A stretch of 64,000 bases of DNA from Clostridium sp. 'deep sea' (GTDB lineage Bacteria > Bacillota > UBA994 > PWPR01). The notes under the pieces are model-generated. The model searched no databases and was not told the origin of the DNA. It saw only the letters and a program-made list of their open reading frames with translations. The stretch lies in NCBI RefSeq assembly GCF_014931565.1, contig NZ_CP063353.1, positions 1,054,001-1,118,000 of the forward strand, read 5' to 3'. A program made the translations under genes and the position numbers. Positions 17,966 through 26,072 of the stretch are shown here, piece after piece. Position 1 is the first letter of the stretch. Each line of letters starts with the position of its first letter.

Positions 17966-18507
17966 TTTTGTTCTCCTTCATTGCAAAAAAAAGATAAATA
18001 TGTTTGACCATATTTTTTTTGTCTATATGGTTCCCAGTTATTAAAGGTAGTGTGTTTATCGTGTTCTACAACCACTATACCTTCGTTTGCCAATAAATTA
18101 TAACTCCGAATTAGCTCCAGTGCAATACCTGCATAATTTGTAGCATAGGGTGGATCTAAAAAGATAAAATCATATTGCTCTGTACTATTTTTAAGTACCT
18201 TTTTGAAGTCACTTTTAATTATTTTTATCTTTCCATTATTAAGTTTAGTATGTTCTAAATTTCGTTTTATAATTTTAATACATTCTTGACTCATGTCTAC
18301 AAAAGTTACACTCGCTGCTCCTCGGCTTAAGGACTCTAAACCAATATTACCAACACCTGCAAATAAATCTAGAACTTTAAAGCCAGTTAAATCATTATGT
18401 AAGATATTAAACATAGATTCTTTAACTCTATCCGAAGTTGGTCTTGTTCCTTTACTTTTTACCATAGCTAAGCCATGCCCTTTGGCTTTGCCACCAATTA
18501 TTCTCAT
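17962..18507 (-). CDS. rsmD: 16S rRNA (guanine(966)-N2)-methyltransferase RsmD
   Basis: This 181-residue enzyme methylates G966 of 16S rRNA. It begins with the family hallmark [10 protein letters not shown], followed by [15 protein letters not shown], the SAM motif [20 protein letters not shown] near 42-61 and the catalytic [10 protein letters not shown] near 115. The start at 18507 was chosen for alignment to the family; a GTG three codons upstream (18516) is also possible and neither has a strong ribosome site. It is coupled to coaD. Confidence 0.94.
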   Translation of the reverse strand: MRIIGGKAKGHGLAMVKSKGTRPTSDRVKESMFNILHNDLTGFKVLDLFAGVGNIGLESLSRGAASVTFVDMSQECIKIIKRNLEHTKLNNGKIKIIKSDFKKVLKNSTEQYDFIFLDPPYATNYAGIALELIRSYNLLANEGIVVVEHDKHTTFNNWEPYRQKKYGQTYLSFFCNEGEQK

Positions 18508-18575
18508 GCTGTTCACTCACTTACTTATTTAGTAAAAAACTATTGCCATGATAGTATTAGTTTTTTATTTAAAAT

Positions 18576-18992
18576 TTATTGTACCATAACATTCAGTAAA
18601 TGCACATTGTTTAAACTTGTAATCATACTCTGCACTACAATCAGTACCGCAAATGTAAATAAAGCTATATATAAACACGTGTCTTTAAAAATTATTGCTT
18701 TTTTATCTTTATTAGAGTTTTTATATACTTTAATATTAATTAAAATTATTAATATTGAAAACACAATTATAATTATAGTAGCTAAAAGTTGTTTTTCTAT
18801 TAAACTTAAATCATGAAAATTGTATGTGCTAACCACTAGCAGAGAAGCTCCTATTAAATTTTCTTTATTCTCTTGATAATGTTCAAGTTTTTTTGAGCCT
18901 ACAAGGGGAAAAGCTCCATGCTCACCATAGTCAATAAAGTTCATAAAAATTTTTCTAAAAAACCAACCTATACACATAAATATCATTACCAT
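18576..18992 (-). CDS. Small membrane protein of unknown function
   Basis: This is a 138-residue protein I do not recognise. It has a hydrophobic start, a soluble stretch (DYGEHGAFPLVGSKKLEHYQENKENLIG) and membrane segments at about 65-88 and 102-124. The ribosome site is weak (AAGG, spacing eight). A long hairpin and a candidate 24-codon frame lie upstream between this gene and the SASP gene. The product could be a sporulation- or stress-related membrane protein, but nothing in the sequence proves it. Confidence 0.5.
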   Translation of the reverse strand: MVMIFMCIGWFFRKIFMNFIDYGEHGAFPLVGSKKLEHYQENKENLIGASLLVVSTYNFHDLSLIEKQLLATIIIIVFSILIILINIKVYKNSNKDKKAIIFKDTCLYIALFTFAVLIVVQSMITSLNNVHLLNVMVQ

Positions 18993-19205
18993 GTTATTAC
19001 CTTATCTTTCATAATTACAATATATGAGAATACTATCACAATCAGCTAATTACATCAATATGTTTTGTTAGCTGGTTATTATTTTACTTTGAATGTAACT
19101 ATCTGTACCTGTTATAGGGTATAAAACAGTTTGCTTTTGTACATATTAGTATTACGTTAATAATTTTCCCCATTACTCTTCCTCCGGTTTCTCCTCTCCC
19201 AATTT

Positions 19206-19282
19206 AACTGGCGAATGGTTAATACATAGCGCCAGTTCTTTTTTTTAAATAAAAATTATTTTATTTAAAAAAAAGGACTGGC
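19206..19282. repeat. Nested inverted repeats forming two mutually exclusive hairpins
   Basis: AACTGGCG (19206-19213) can pair with CGCCAGTT (19230-19237), giving a terminator-like stem followed by TTCTTTTTTTT on the plus strand. The same CGCCAGTT region is also the foot of a 23-24 bp near-perfect stem (19231-19254 with 19259-19282), whose arms run GCCAGT..T8AAATAAA. Forming one stem excludes the other. No gene on either strand is obviously served by it. Confidence 0.65.
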
Positions 19283-19345
19283 TATAGATTAAAAGTATCA
19301 ATCTACAATTTATTGTTGGAATTTTAATTCATCTTTAAATATTAT

Positions 19346-19369
19346 AAGGACGAGCTTTCGCTCGTCCTT
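19346..19369 (-). terminator. Terminator of the SASP gene
   Basis: AAGGACGAGC pairs perfectly with GCTCGTCCTT around a GNRA-type tetraloop (GAAA on the minus strand), 26 bases after the stop. The T tail is weak. Confidence 0.7.
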
Positions 19370-19394
19370 GTACTGATCATGTATTATTTAATTC

Positions 19395-19622
19395 TTAGTA
19401 AGTGCTTCCACCTTTTGTTCCAGACAATTGTTGTTCAGCGATTTCAATCATTCTACGAACCATTTCTCCGCCTACAGAACCACAATCGCGAGATGATAAA
19501 TTACCCCAATAACCGTTTTGGATACCACCTTGAATACCTAATTCATTAGCGATCTCATACTTGAATTGTTCCATTGCTTTGTATGCGCCAGGTACTACAT
19601 GACTATTACTTCCTTTTGCCAT
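19395..19622 (-). CDS. Alpha/beta-type small acid-soluble spore protein
   Basis: This 75-residue protein coats and protects DNA in the dormant spore. It shows the family pattern: the GPR protease site FKYEIANELGI near 22-32, GNLSSRDCGSVGGEMVRRMIEIAE near 44-67, and a short polar tail. ATG 19622 is used because AAGGAGG lies eight bases upstream; the frame extends three codons more to a GTG that overlaps this site. The gene stands alone with its own terminator, as usual for ssp genes transcribed by forespore SigG. Confidence 0.95.
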   Translation of the reverse strand: MAKGSNSHVVPGAYKAMEQFKYEIANELGIQGGIQNGYWGNLSSRDCGSVGGEMVRRMIEIAEQQLSGTKGGSTY

Positions 19623-19773
19623 ACTAAGCACCTCCTTTTGTTTGGTGTCATTATTATTAGACGATTTTGGGGTGCTTATGCTGGTAATTAAACCAAGTAT
19701 AAAAGACAGTTACCTATATTATTAGCAGTATTCCACAGTTTATATATTTATGTTAATTAGGTTAATTTTTCAA

Positions 19774-21399
19774 TTATTCAACTGATAAAAAATAGTAGTA
19801 CAATGGCTGACCACCAAAATGCACTTCTACTTCTATATCTGGGTATTTAGAACTAATATCATCTGTTAATGTTTCTATTTCTTCTGAGGCTATATCTTCC
19901 CCCGTAAAAATAGATATTACTTCTGAATCATCAGTAACCATAGCTGTTAACATTTGAAATAGCACTGATCTTGGACTATTGTTTACAGCTATTATGTTAC
20001 CATTTGTAATACCAATAATATCACCTTTTGTTATTTCGCCACACTCTGCTTCAAATTCTCTGGTGGCATAAGTAACTTCACCACTGTCTACATACTGCAT
20101 ATTATCAATCATATTTTCAGTTGTTAATTCAACATCAGTAGTATCTTGATCATAGGCCATTAGTGAAGCAAATCCTTGTGGTATAGATTTACTTGGTACA
20201 ACAAAAACATTACAATCTACTATATCTTTTGTTTGCATTGCTGTTAAAATTATATTGGAATTATTTGGTAAAACAATTACATTATGTGCATTAAGTGACT
20301 CTATTGCTTTAACTAAATCTTCTGTACTAGGGTTCATTGTTTGACCACCATGTATAATGTGATCAACGCCCATACTTGTAAAGATCTCAGATAAACCTTC
20401 ACCAACACTAACAGCAATTACAGCAACATTCTTTTTAGGATGTTTTACTGCTTCAATTTCTTCTTCTTTAACTAAAATATGAGTGTGTTGCTCTGTCATA
20501 TTTTCAATTTTAATTTTTGTTAAAGCACCGTAACGCAAAGCAATCTCTAGTATTGTACCAGGATGCATAGTATGTATATGAATTTTAACTATATCATCAC
20601 TACCAACTACAACTAAAGAGTCACCATATTTTTCAAATCTAGCAATTAATGCAGGTACGTTATTCTCATTAGTTTTAATAAAAAACTCTGTGCAATAACC
20701 AAAACTGCTCTCTTCATCGCTTTCCCAGCTAATTTGAACAGGTTGAGCTGGCTTATCTAGTACATCAGAAATATCTATGGTAGTTCCTGTTAAGGCTTGG
20801 TACCAGCCTTCTAAAATAACTAGCAATCCTTTACCTCCAGCATCTACTACACCTGCTTTTTTAAGTACTGGTAGTAAATCTGGTGTTCTTTTTAAGGATT
20901 CTGTAGCAGCATTAATTACTGCTTCTAGTACGGCTATAACATTCTTGTTTTCTGCTGCTGAAATATCTGCTTGTTTAGCAGCGTCTTTTATAACAGTAAG
21001 TATAGTACCTTCTACCGGACGCATAACAGCTTTATAAGCAGTTTTAACACCATTATTAAGTGCTGCTGCTAAAGCATCTGCATCCATTTCATGATTATTT
21101 GCTAGTGACTCGCCAATACCACGTAATATTTGAGATAAAATTACGCCTGAGTTTCCTCTAGCACCCATTAAAGATCCTTTTGAAACCTTCATGGCAACAT
21201 CACCCAGCTTCTTATCTTCATGGCTCATATAACCTACAGCTGACTGTAAGGTTAAGTACATGTTTGTTCCAGTATCTCCATCTGGTACAGGAAATACATT
21301 CAAGCTATTAACAATTTCGATGTTATCTTTTAAGTTTTGGCATGCTGTAACCCACATATTAATAAATTGGGTACAGTCCACTCTTTTTAAGTCAATCAT
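19774..21399 (-). CDS. fakA: Fatty acid kinase subunit FakA-like (DAK2 domain, YloV)
   Basis: This 541-residue protein of the DegV/FakA system phosphorylates fatty acids presented by FakB (DegV) proteins. The N-terminal DAK2 kinase domain has NSLNVFPVPDGDTGTNMYLT near 33-52 and GSLMGARGNSGVILSQILRG near 72-91. A middle domain and a C-terminal DegV-like domain follow. ATG 21399 has GGGGAG eight bases upstream; a GTG at 21408 is rejected. It directly follows the Asp23 gene, the same pair (yloU-yloV) as in B. subtilis next to rpmB. Confidence 0.93.
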   Translation of the reverse strand: MIDLKRVDCTQFINMWVTACQNLKDNIEIVNSLNVFPVPDGDTGTNMYLTLQSAVGYMSHEDKKLGDVAMKVSKGSLMGARGNSGVILSQILRGIGESLANNHEMDADALAAALNNGVKTAYKAVMRPVEGTILTVIKDAAKQADISAAENKNVIAVLEAVINAATESLKRTPDLLPVLKKAGVVDAGGKGLLVILEGWYQALTGTTIDISDVLDKPAQPVQISWESDEESSFGYCTEFFIKTNENNVPALIARFEKYGDSLVVVGSDDIVKIHIHTMHPGTILEIALRYGALTKIKIENMTEQHTHILVKEEEIEAVKHPKKNVAVIAVSVGEGLSEIFTSMGVDHIIHGGQTMNPSTEDLVKAIESLNAHNVIVLPNNSNIILTAMQTKDIVDCNVFVVPSKSIPQGFASLMAYDQDTTDVELTTENMIDNMQYVDSGEVTYATREFEAECGEITKGDIIGITNGNIIAVNNSPRSVLFQMLTAMVTDDSEVISIFTGEDIASEEIETLTDDISSKYPDIEVEVHFGGQPLYYYFLSVE

Positions 21400-21414
21400 A
21401 GTTTCCACTCCCCG

Positions 21415-21774
21415 CTACTTATCACGAACACCTTCAACGTTGATATTGACACTATTAACTTCAATTCCAACTATGCTTTCGATGATGTATTTAACTTTAC
21501 TCATTATGTTATGAGCAACTTCAGATACTCTAATACCATACGCAACAATTACGTATAAGTCAATATCTACTGCATCACCTTGTGAGTGTACTTCTACTCC
21601 TCTAGAGATGTTATCACTTCCTAACAGCTCTACTATGCTGTCTTTTAGTTTACTGCGTGAACACATGCCTACAATACCATAGCTTTCAACCGCAGCATTG
21701 CCACTAAGTTGTGCTATTACTTCGTCACTAACTACAATATTTCCCAAATCATTTTGTACAATTATTTTTGACAC
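21415..21774 (-). CDS. Asp23/Gls24 family envelope stress protein (YloU)
   Basis: This 119-residue cytoplasmic protein of the Asp23 family has VVSDEVIAQLSGNAAVESYGIVGM near 14-38 and IDLYVIVAYGIRVSEVAHNI near 70-89. Family members often bind the membrane through partner proteins and respond to cell-wall stress. The start is GTG 21774 with AGGGGG seven bases upstream. It is divergent from rpmB and precedes fakA by 15 bases. A TATAAT in the short divergent region can serve as its -10. Confidence 0.92.
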   Translation of the reverse strand: MSKIIVQNDLGNIVVSDEVIAQLSGNAAVESYGIVGMCSRSKLKDSIVELLGSDNISRGVEVHSQGDAVDIDLYVIVAYGIRVSEVAHNIMSKVKYIIESIVGIEVNSVNINVEGVRDK

Positions 21775-21826
21775 ATTATTACCCCCTAAATATAGGTACG
21801 TATGTACTATATTATACTATTTAACG

Positions 21827-21855
21827 TTGCAAAACAATAGCTTTTAATGTATAAT
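21827..21855 (+). promoter_or_regulatory. SigA-type promoter of rpmB
   Basis: TTGCAA (21827-21832), a 17-base spacer and TATAAT (21850-21855) are seen about 55 bases before the rpmB start. Confidence 0.75.
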
Positions 21856-21910
21856 GGTGTGCGTTCATTATAAAGATTAACTTTGACTCAAAAAAGGAGG
21901 TACATTTTAC

Positions 21911-22102
21911 ATGTCCAGACGTTGTGATATATGTGGTAAAGGTCCTACTACTGGTAATAATGTGAGCCATTCTAATCGACACACCAGAAGAGTTTGGAAT
22001 GCTAACATTCAAAACATTCGTGTTGTTGAAAATGGTAGCAGAGTTCGCAAGAATGTTTGCACAAAGTGTATTAAATCTGGTAAGGTTACACGTGCTATAT
22101 AA
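21911..22102 (+). CDS. rpmB: 50S ribosomal protein L28
   Basis: This 63-residue protein of the large ribosomal subunit begins MSRRCDICGKGPTTGNNVSHS and keeps all four zinc-binding cysteines (CDIC at 5-8, CTKC near 52-55), so it is the zinc-containing C+ form. A strong AAGGAGG precedes the ATG. It is flanked by its own promoter and terminator and diverges from asp23-fakA, as in many Firmicutes. Confidence 0.98.
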   Translation: MSRRCDICGKGPTTGNNVSHSNRHTRRVWNANIQNIRVVENGSRVRKNVCTKCIKSGKVTRAI

Positions 22103-22121
22103 TTAAATATAGTCTTTAAAC

Positions 22122-22143
22122 AAGAGCGTTTAGCGCTCTTTTT
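22122..22143 (+). terminator. Terminator of rpmB
   Basis: AAGAGCG pairs with CGCTCTT around TTTAG and is followed by TTT, 19 bases after the stop. Confidence 0.82.
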
Positions 22144-22229
22144 AATTTTAAATTTTTAAAATCAAAGCAGCCTAAAAACAGAACTTATTCGTTAGCAAAA
22201 AATTGCTACATAATTTTCCTAAATAATTT

Positions 22230-22259
22230 ACACAAGACAATCTCCTACTTCATATAATA
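22230..22259 (+). promoter_or_regulatory. Possible mother-cell sigma promoter upstream of spoVM
   Basis: AC, 17 bases, then CATATAATA fits the SigK pattern (AC, 16-17, CATANNNTA) and partly the related SigE -10. It also contains TATAAT, so vegetative recognition is possible. It precedes the ribosome site at 22276 by 17 bases. In B. subtilis spoVM is SigE-dependent. The match is by eye only. Confidence 0.4.
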
Positions 22260-22287
22260 CAGCAGTACATATTTAGGAGGTGTAATT

Positions 22288-22464
22288 ACGTTCAAATTTT
22301 TTGATTTTAAATGGAATTACCGCTATAGGCCTCCTACATTTTTAGGTATTGTCATGGTTGTAGTTGGCGGTTGTTTAATATTCTTTAACGTGCCAGCGTG
22401 GGCCTGGTTTTTTCTCATCGGCATAATTTTGATATTCTGTGGACTTGTGTTAATTAGATATTAA
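22288..22464 (+). CDS. Small two-segment membrane protein upstream of spoVM, apparent ACG start
   Basis: A 58-codon frame follows a perfect AGGAGG (ending 22280), but at the proper spacing of seven bases the codon is ACG, not ATG. The product would be an aromatic, basic N terminus (FKFFDFKWNYRYRPPTF) followed by two membrane segments (LGIVMVVVGGCLIFF, then WAWFFLIGIILIFCGLVLI) and a final RY. Its stop abuts the ribosome site of spoVM, so the two are one transcript. The start may be a true non-standard codon, a T-to-C error, or a point mutation that silences the gene. Function unknown; a sporulation link is inferred from position. Confidence 0.55.
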   Translation, partial: TFKFFDFKWNYRYRPPTFLGIVMVVVGGCLIFFNVPAWAWFFLIGIILIFCGLVLIRY

Positions 22465-22476
22465 AGGAGTATGATT

Positions 22477-22551
22477 ATGCGTATTGTAGCCATAAAATTA
22501 CCTTCAATACTTAGTAAAATTGTTAGAATCTTTTATAAGCCTAATAAGTAG
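22477..22551 (+). CDS. spoVM: Stage V sporulation protein SpoVM
   Basis: This is a 24-codon gene. It reads MRIVAIKLPSILSKIVRIFY plus KPNK. The B. subtilis SpoVM has the same plan: a short amphipathic helix with IKLP at 6-9, a kink-forming Pro9, IVR near 15-17 and a basic tail. SpoVM senses the convex forespore surface and anchors the coat ATPase SpoIVA. AAAGGAG lies seven bases before ATG 22477; a second ATG at 22471 is too close to it. Position between rpmB and rpe is the same as in B. subtilis. Together these make the call solid despite the size. Confidence 0.88.
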   Translation: MRIVAIKLPSILSKIVRIFYKPNK

Positions 22552-22609
22552 TTTAGCATTAAGAGTTTAACAACCAGCTAACGTATTACCAACATTTACA
22601 TACTGACTA

Positions 22610-22642
22610 AATAATAGAGGCCGTGGTCTCTATTATTTTTTT
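22610..22642 (+). terminator. Terminator of the spoVM transcript
   Basis: AATAATAGAG pairs with CTCTATTATT and is followed by TTTTT, 58 bases after spoVM. Confidence 0.82.
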
Positions 22643-22789
22643 ATATTATTATTATACCATGTAAACTAATATGATAAACCTATAAAGAAATTTTGTTTAT
22701 AATAATCTAAAATATTCCGTTATCTATCTAAATAACTACTAAAATTATCTTCATTGTGTAATAAGGAAACCTAATTACTGTTTAGATAA

Positions 22790-22822
22790 AAATAAGAACG
22801 CCATTATTGCGTTCTTATTTTT
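22790..22822 (-). terminator. Terminator of the rpe operon
   Basis: AATAAGAACGC pairs with GCGTTCTTATT; T-runs flank both sides, and on the minus strand it lies 26 bases after rpe. The 22643-22789 stretch between the two terminators holds nothing I recognise. Confidence 0.8.
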
Positions 22823-22847
22823 AATTATGTTTGAACTTAGGCTAAAT

Positions 22848-23528
22848 CTATATGCTAATTGTACTTCTTGTGTTATTGCATTTATCCTTTAACTCAATTA
22901 TGGCTTGGGCAGGATTTTTAGCTTTAAAAACTGCTGAACCAGCTACAAAATAGTCCACACCAGCTTTTGCAACTTTTGCTATGTTATTTTGATTTATTCC
23001 TCCGTCAACAGCAATTATGGGCTTATTAGAGGCATTATTAATATCTATCATTTTTTTTATAGCTTTAATTTTATTAATTGAGCTTTCAATAAATGTTTGC
23101 CCTCCAAACCCAGGATTAACACTCATTACTAAAACCATATCTAAATCATCTAGCAAGTAGTTTAAACAGCTAGGGTCAGTATGAGGATTTAGTGCTACTC
23201 CTGCCTTACAACCTAACTTTTTTATTTGGCTTACTGTTCTGTGTAAATGATTACAAACCTCTGCATGTACTGTTATTAAATCTACCCCTGCGTTTGCAAA
23301 TTCTTGAAGATAGATATCGGGGTTTTGAATCATTAAGTGGGCATCTAATGGTAACTTTGTAATTTTCTTTACAGCCTTTACCACTGGTAATCCATAGCTT
23401 ATATTTGGCACAAAACAGCCATCCATTATATCAAGATGCAACCAATCAGCGTGTTCTTCTATTTTAGTTAGGTCGCTCTTTAAATCTGCAAAGTTTGCAG
23501 CCAATAAAGATGGTGATATTAAAGTCAT
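22848..23528 (-). CDS. rpe: Ribulose-phosphate 3-epimerase
   Basis: This 226-residue TIM-barrel enzyme interconverts ribulose-5-phosphate and xylulose-5-phosphate in the pentose phosphate pathway. Motifs in order are ISPSLLAANFADL at 4-16, the metal site HLDIMDGCFVPNISYG at 32-47, HLMIQNP near 65, MSVNPGFGGQ near 140 and VDGGI near 173. Length is normal. The ATG overlaps the rsgA stop by four bases. Confidence 0.97.
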   Translation of the reverse strand: MTLISPSLLAANFADLKSDLTKIEEHADWLHLDIMDGCFVPNISYGLPVVKAVKKITKLPLDAHLMIQNPDIYLQEFANAGVDLITVHAEVCNHLHRTVSQIKKLGCKAGVALNPHTDPSCLNYLLDDLDMVLVMSVNPGFGGQTFIESSINKIKAIKKMIDINNASNKPIIAVDGGINQNNIAKVAKAGVDYFVAGSAVFKAKNPAQAIIELKDKCNNTRSTISI

Positions 23529-24397
23529 GAGTACTTCCCCTTTTCATTTTCTTTAAGCTCAGCAAGTATTGTAAGGTAATTATTGTAGCGTTGTGGATGT
23601 ATTATCTCATCTTGTAAGGCTTGTTTCACAGCACAGCCAGGTTCTTTTTCATGCAAACAACCTTTATACTTGCATTGTCCTAAAAAATCTATCATTTCTG
23701 GAAAATGAGCTGCTAATCTATTACTAGCTATATCACTCATATCAAATCTATTAAACCCTGGGGTATCTGCTAATAAACCCCCCCCGGGTAGAGTTAATAG
23801 ACTTACTGTTCTTGTTGTATGCCTGCCAAAACCCTTTTTGCTATTTATTTCTTGAGTGATTAAATTTAGGTTAGGACAAAAGTAATTTATAATTGATGAT
23901 TTACCAACACCCGATTGACCTGCTAATACACTTATATGACCTTTACACACTTCTTCTAGCTCATTTAAGCCTTCACTATTATGCACTGATACTGCAAAAG
24001 TTGGGTATTTAGTGTTTTTGTAATATCTTAAATACTCTTTTGCATCATCAGCTAAATCTGTTTTGTTTACAACAACTATACACTTTAACTCATGGTTTTC
24101 TGCTGCTGTAAGTATTTTATCTATAAGCAGAAAGTTAGGTTTTGGATTTGGGGCAACCACTACTATTATTTGATCCGTATTAGCAATGGTTGGCCTAATT
24201 AACAAATTAGTGCGTGGTAATATTCGTTCAATAACCCCCGAACCATCTGACTCAATTGTTATTTCGACCAAGTCACCTGTTACTGGTGAACTTCCTTTTA
24301 AACGCAGTCTCCCCCTTGGCTTACACACTATAGTGTTATTATCTATTAATACAGTATAGGTTCCTGCAATTGAGTTTATTATTCTACCATTGGTCAT
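23525..24397 (-). CDS. rsgA: Ribosome small subunit-dependent GTPase RsgA (CpgA)
   Basis: This circularly permuted GTPase of about 290 residues aids 30S maturation. It has an N-terminal OB fold (GRIINSIAGTYTVLID), then G4 NKTD, G1 GQSGVGKSSIIN, G3 DTPG, and a C-terminal zinc site (CKYKGCLHEKEPGC) with Cys-Cys-His-Cys. ATG 24397 fits the usual start and has AAAGG ten bases upstream; ATG 24415 six codons earlier lacks a site. It lies between prkC and rpe, the conserved Firmicute order. Confidence 0.95.
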   Translation of the reverse strand: MTNGRIINSIAGTYTVLIDNNTIVCKPRGRLRLKGSSPVTGDLVEITIESDGSGVIERILPRTNLLIRPTIANTDQIIVVVAPNPKPNFLLIDKILTAAENHELKCIVVVNKTDLADDAKEYLRYYKNTKYPTFAVSVHNSEGLNELEEVCKGHISVLAGQSGVGKSSIINYFCPNLNLITQEINSKKGFGRHTTRTVSLLTLPGGGLLADTPGFNRFDMSDIASNRLAAHFPEMIDFLGQCKYKGCLHEKEPGCAVKQALQDEIIHPQRYNNYLTILAELKENEKGKYS

Positions 24398-24417
24398 TAA
24401 ACACTTACCTTTCATTA

Positions 24418-26067
24418 TTATGGTGTACTAACTGGTTTTCTACCATTACTTATTGTGAAATTAATAACTGTACCAAATTCTAATTCTGTGCCTTCTGGGT
24501 AATCTTGTGACAACACAATTCCTGCTGGTTTATCAGAGTTTTCTTCAGATATTTCACCTATTGTAAACTGGTTATTAATAATGGCTTCCATAGCAGATTG
24601 ATTTGTCATTCCTACTAACTTTGGCATAGGTCCTTTGGTAGCCTTTACACCTTTACTTACAACTAAATCAATTTTAGTACCTAAAATTAATTCTGTACCT
24701 GCTTTTACTCCCTGCTTAATTACGATACCCACTTCTACAGTGTCACTATAATCTTCATACACATCGCCAACCTCATAACCAGCATTAGATAAGGCTACAT
24801 CGGCGTCATTTTTTGTCATTCCTTCAACACTAGGTACTTCATCAAACTGGGGGCCATCACTTATAATCAGCTCAATAACTCTACCTTTTTTAACCTTGGT
24901 GCCACTCACTGGGCTTTGAATAATCACATGATTTGCTGCTATTTCTGGATCTTTACGGGTTGCTGAAATGTCAATTTCTAAGCCTTGCTCTAAAATCTTT
25001 GCTTTAGCTATCTGTAAGTGATCTCCCACAACATTTGGTACCGCAACCTCTGGCACTTCTAAAAAGTCCTTTATCCAAACATAGCCAAAATAAGTACCAG
25101 CAACTAAGGCAAGTAATATAACACTTATAACAATTGCTTTGGTATTACTTTTTTTACCACTCTTTTTCTTAGGCGTTTTTTTAACCTGTTTAGCTTTTTT
25201 CTTGCTAACAGTTGGTTGTTTCTTCTTTACCATTTCTATCTTTACCGGTAACCCTTCCTTAAATTTAATTAAAGCTTCTTTTAGCTCTGAAATATCTTCG
25301 AATCTATAGTCGGGATCTTTTTGCATTGTTTTATTAACAATATCTGATAAAACTTTAGGTACATTGTGATCTACATTAACTAATTCAACAGGGTCATCAT
25401 TTATATGTTTCATAGCCCATGCAATTGGGGTATCTCCGTTAAAAGGTAGTTTGCCACTTAACATTTCATACATTACTATACCTAAGCTATACATATCTGA
25501 TTTTACACCTGCTACCTCACCACTAGCTTGCTCAGGTGAAAAATAACGTACTGAGCCAAATATATCTTTGCTATGAGTAAGGGTATCTGAGCTCACTGCC
25601 CTTGCAATGCCAAAATCTGCAACTTTTATATTACGATCCTGAGTTATTATGATATTCTGTGGTTTAATATCTCGATGAATAACTCCGTTCATATGAGCAT
25701 GGTTTAAGGCATCACATATTTGCATCGCAATAGAAACTGTTTCACTTATACCTAAAGATCCTCGCTCTTTTATATACTCTTTAAGGGTTTGACCCTCTAC
25801 AAGCTCCATAACCATATAATGGATGTTGTCTTGTTCTCCAACATCATATACCCCAACTATATTATAATGAGATAAGCTGCCTGCGGCTCGGGCTTCTCTT
25901 CTAAATTTTCTAATAGAGTCTTCATCTTGTAAATCTGCTTGGTTTAATACCTTTACAGCTACATCTCTTTCTAATAGTTGATCTTTAGCTTTATAAACTG
26001 TTGCCATACCACCACAGCCGATTTTTTCCTCTATCAGATATCTATTATTTAATAATTTACCAATCAT
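24418..26067 (-). CDS. prkC: Serine/threonine protein kinase PrkC with PASTA repeats
   Basis: This is a 549-residue membrane kinase. The cytoplasmic Hanks-type kinase spans about 8-270, with GCGGMATVYKA, catalytic HRDIKPQN, DFGIARAVS and SPEQASG. A lysine-rich linker follows, then one membrane segment at about 308-330 and three extracellular PASTA repeats (start words VPNVVGD, VPSVEGMT, MPKLVGMT). PASTA repeats bind muropeptides, and PrkC controls cell-wall and spore-germination responses. ATG 26067 has AAGGAG eight bases upstream; the GTG three codons earlier is rejected. It is coupled to the phosphatase gene stp. Confidence 0.96.
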   Translation of the reverse strand: MIGKLLNNRYLIEEKIGCGGMATVYKAKDQLLERDVAVKVLNQADLQDEDSIRKFRREARAAGSLSHYNIVGVYDVGEQDNIHYMVMELVEGQTLKEYIKERGSLGISETVSIAMQICDALNHAHMNGVIHRDIKPQNIIITQDRNIKVADFGIARAVSSDTLTHSKDIFGSVRYFSPEQASGEVAGVKSDMYSLGIVMYEMLSGKLPFNGDTPIAWAMKHINDDPVELVNVDHNVPKVLSDIVNKTMQKDPDYRFEDISELKEALIKFKEGLPVKIEMVKKKQPTVSKKKAKQVKKTPKKKSGKKSNTKAIVISVILLALVAGTYFGYVWIKDFLEVPEVAVPNVVGDHLQIAKAKILEQGLEIDISATRKDPEIAANHVIIQSPVSGTKVKKGRVIELIISDGPQFDEVPSVEGMTKNDADVALSNAGYEVGDVYEDYSDTVEVGIVIKQGVKAGTELILGTKIDLVVSKGVKATKGPMPKLVGMTNQSAMEAIINNQFTIGEISEENSDKPAGIVLSQDYPEGTELEFGTVINFTISNGRKPVSTP

Positions 26068-26072
26068 AGTTT

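Larger units (their letters stand above)
18993..19394. other. Intergenic region with alternative hairpins and a possible 24-codon frame
   Basis: Besides the SASP terminator this gap holds a long hairpin at 19231-19282 and a competing stem at 19206-19237 (entered separately). It also holds a minus-strand frame 19173-19099 starting ATG GGG AAA with GGAGG about seven bases upstream and encoding MGKIINVILICTKANCFIPY plus four residues. The frame may be a leader peptide for the 138-residue membrane protein, or chance. Confidence 0.4.

Noticed and set aside
21821-22012. Minus-strand frame opposite rpmB
   Set aside because: It is antisense to a certain ribosomal protein gene and lacks a ribosome site.
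24398-24415. ATG 24415 as the rsgA start
   Set aside because: It lies two bases after the prkC stop without a ribosome site; ATG 24397 aligns with the normal RsgA N terminus and has AAAGG upstream.
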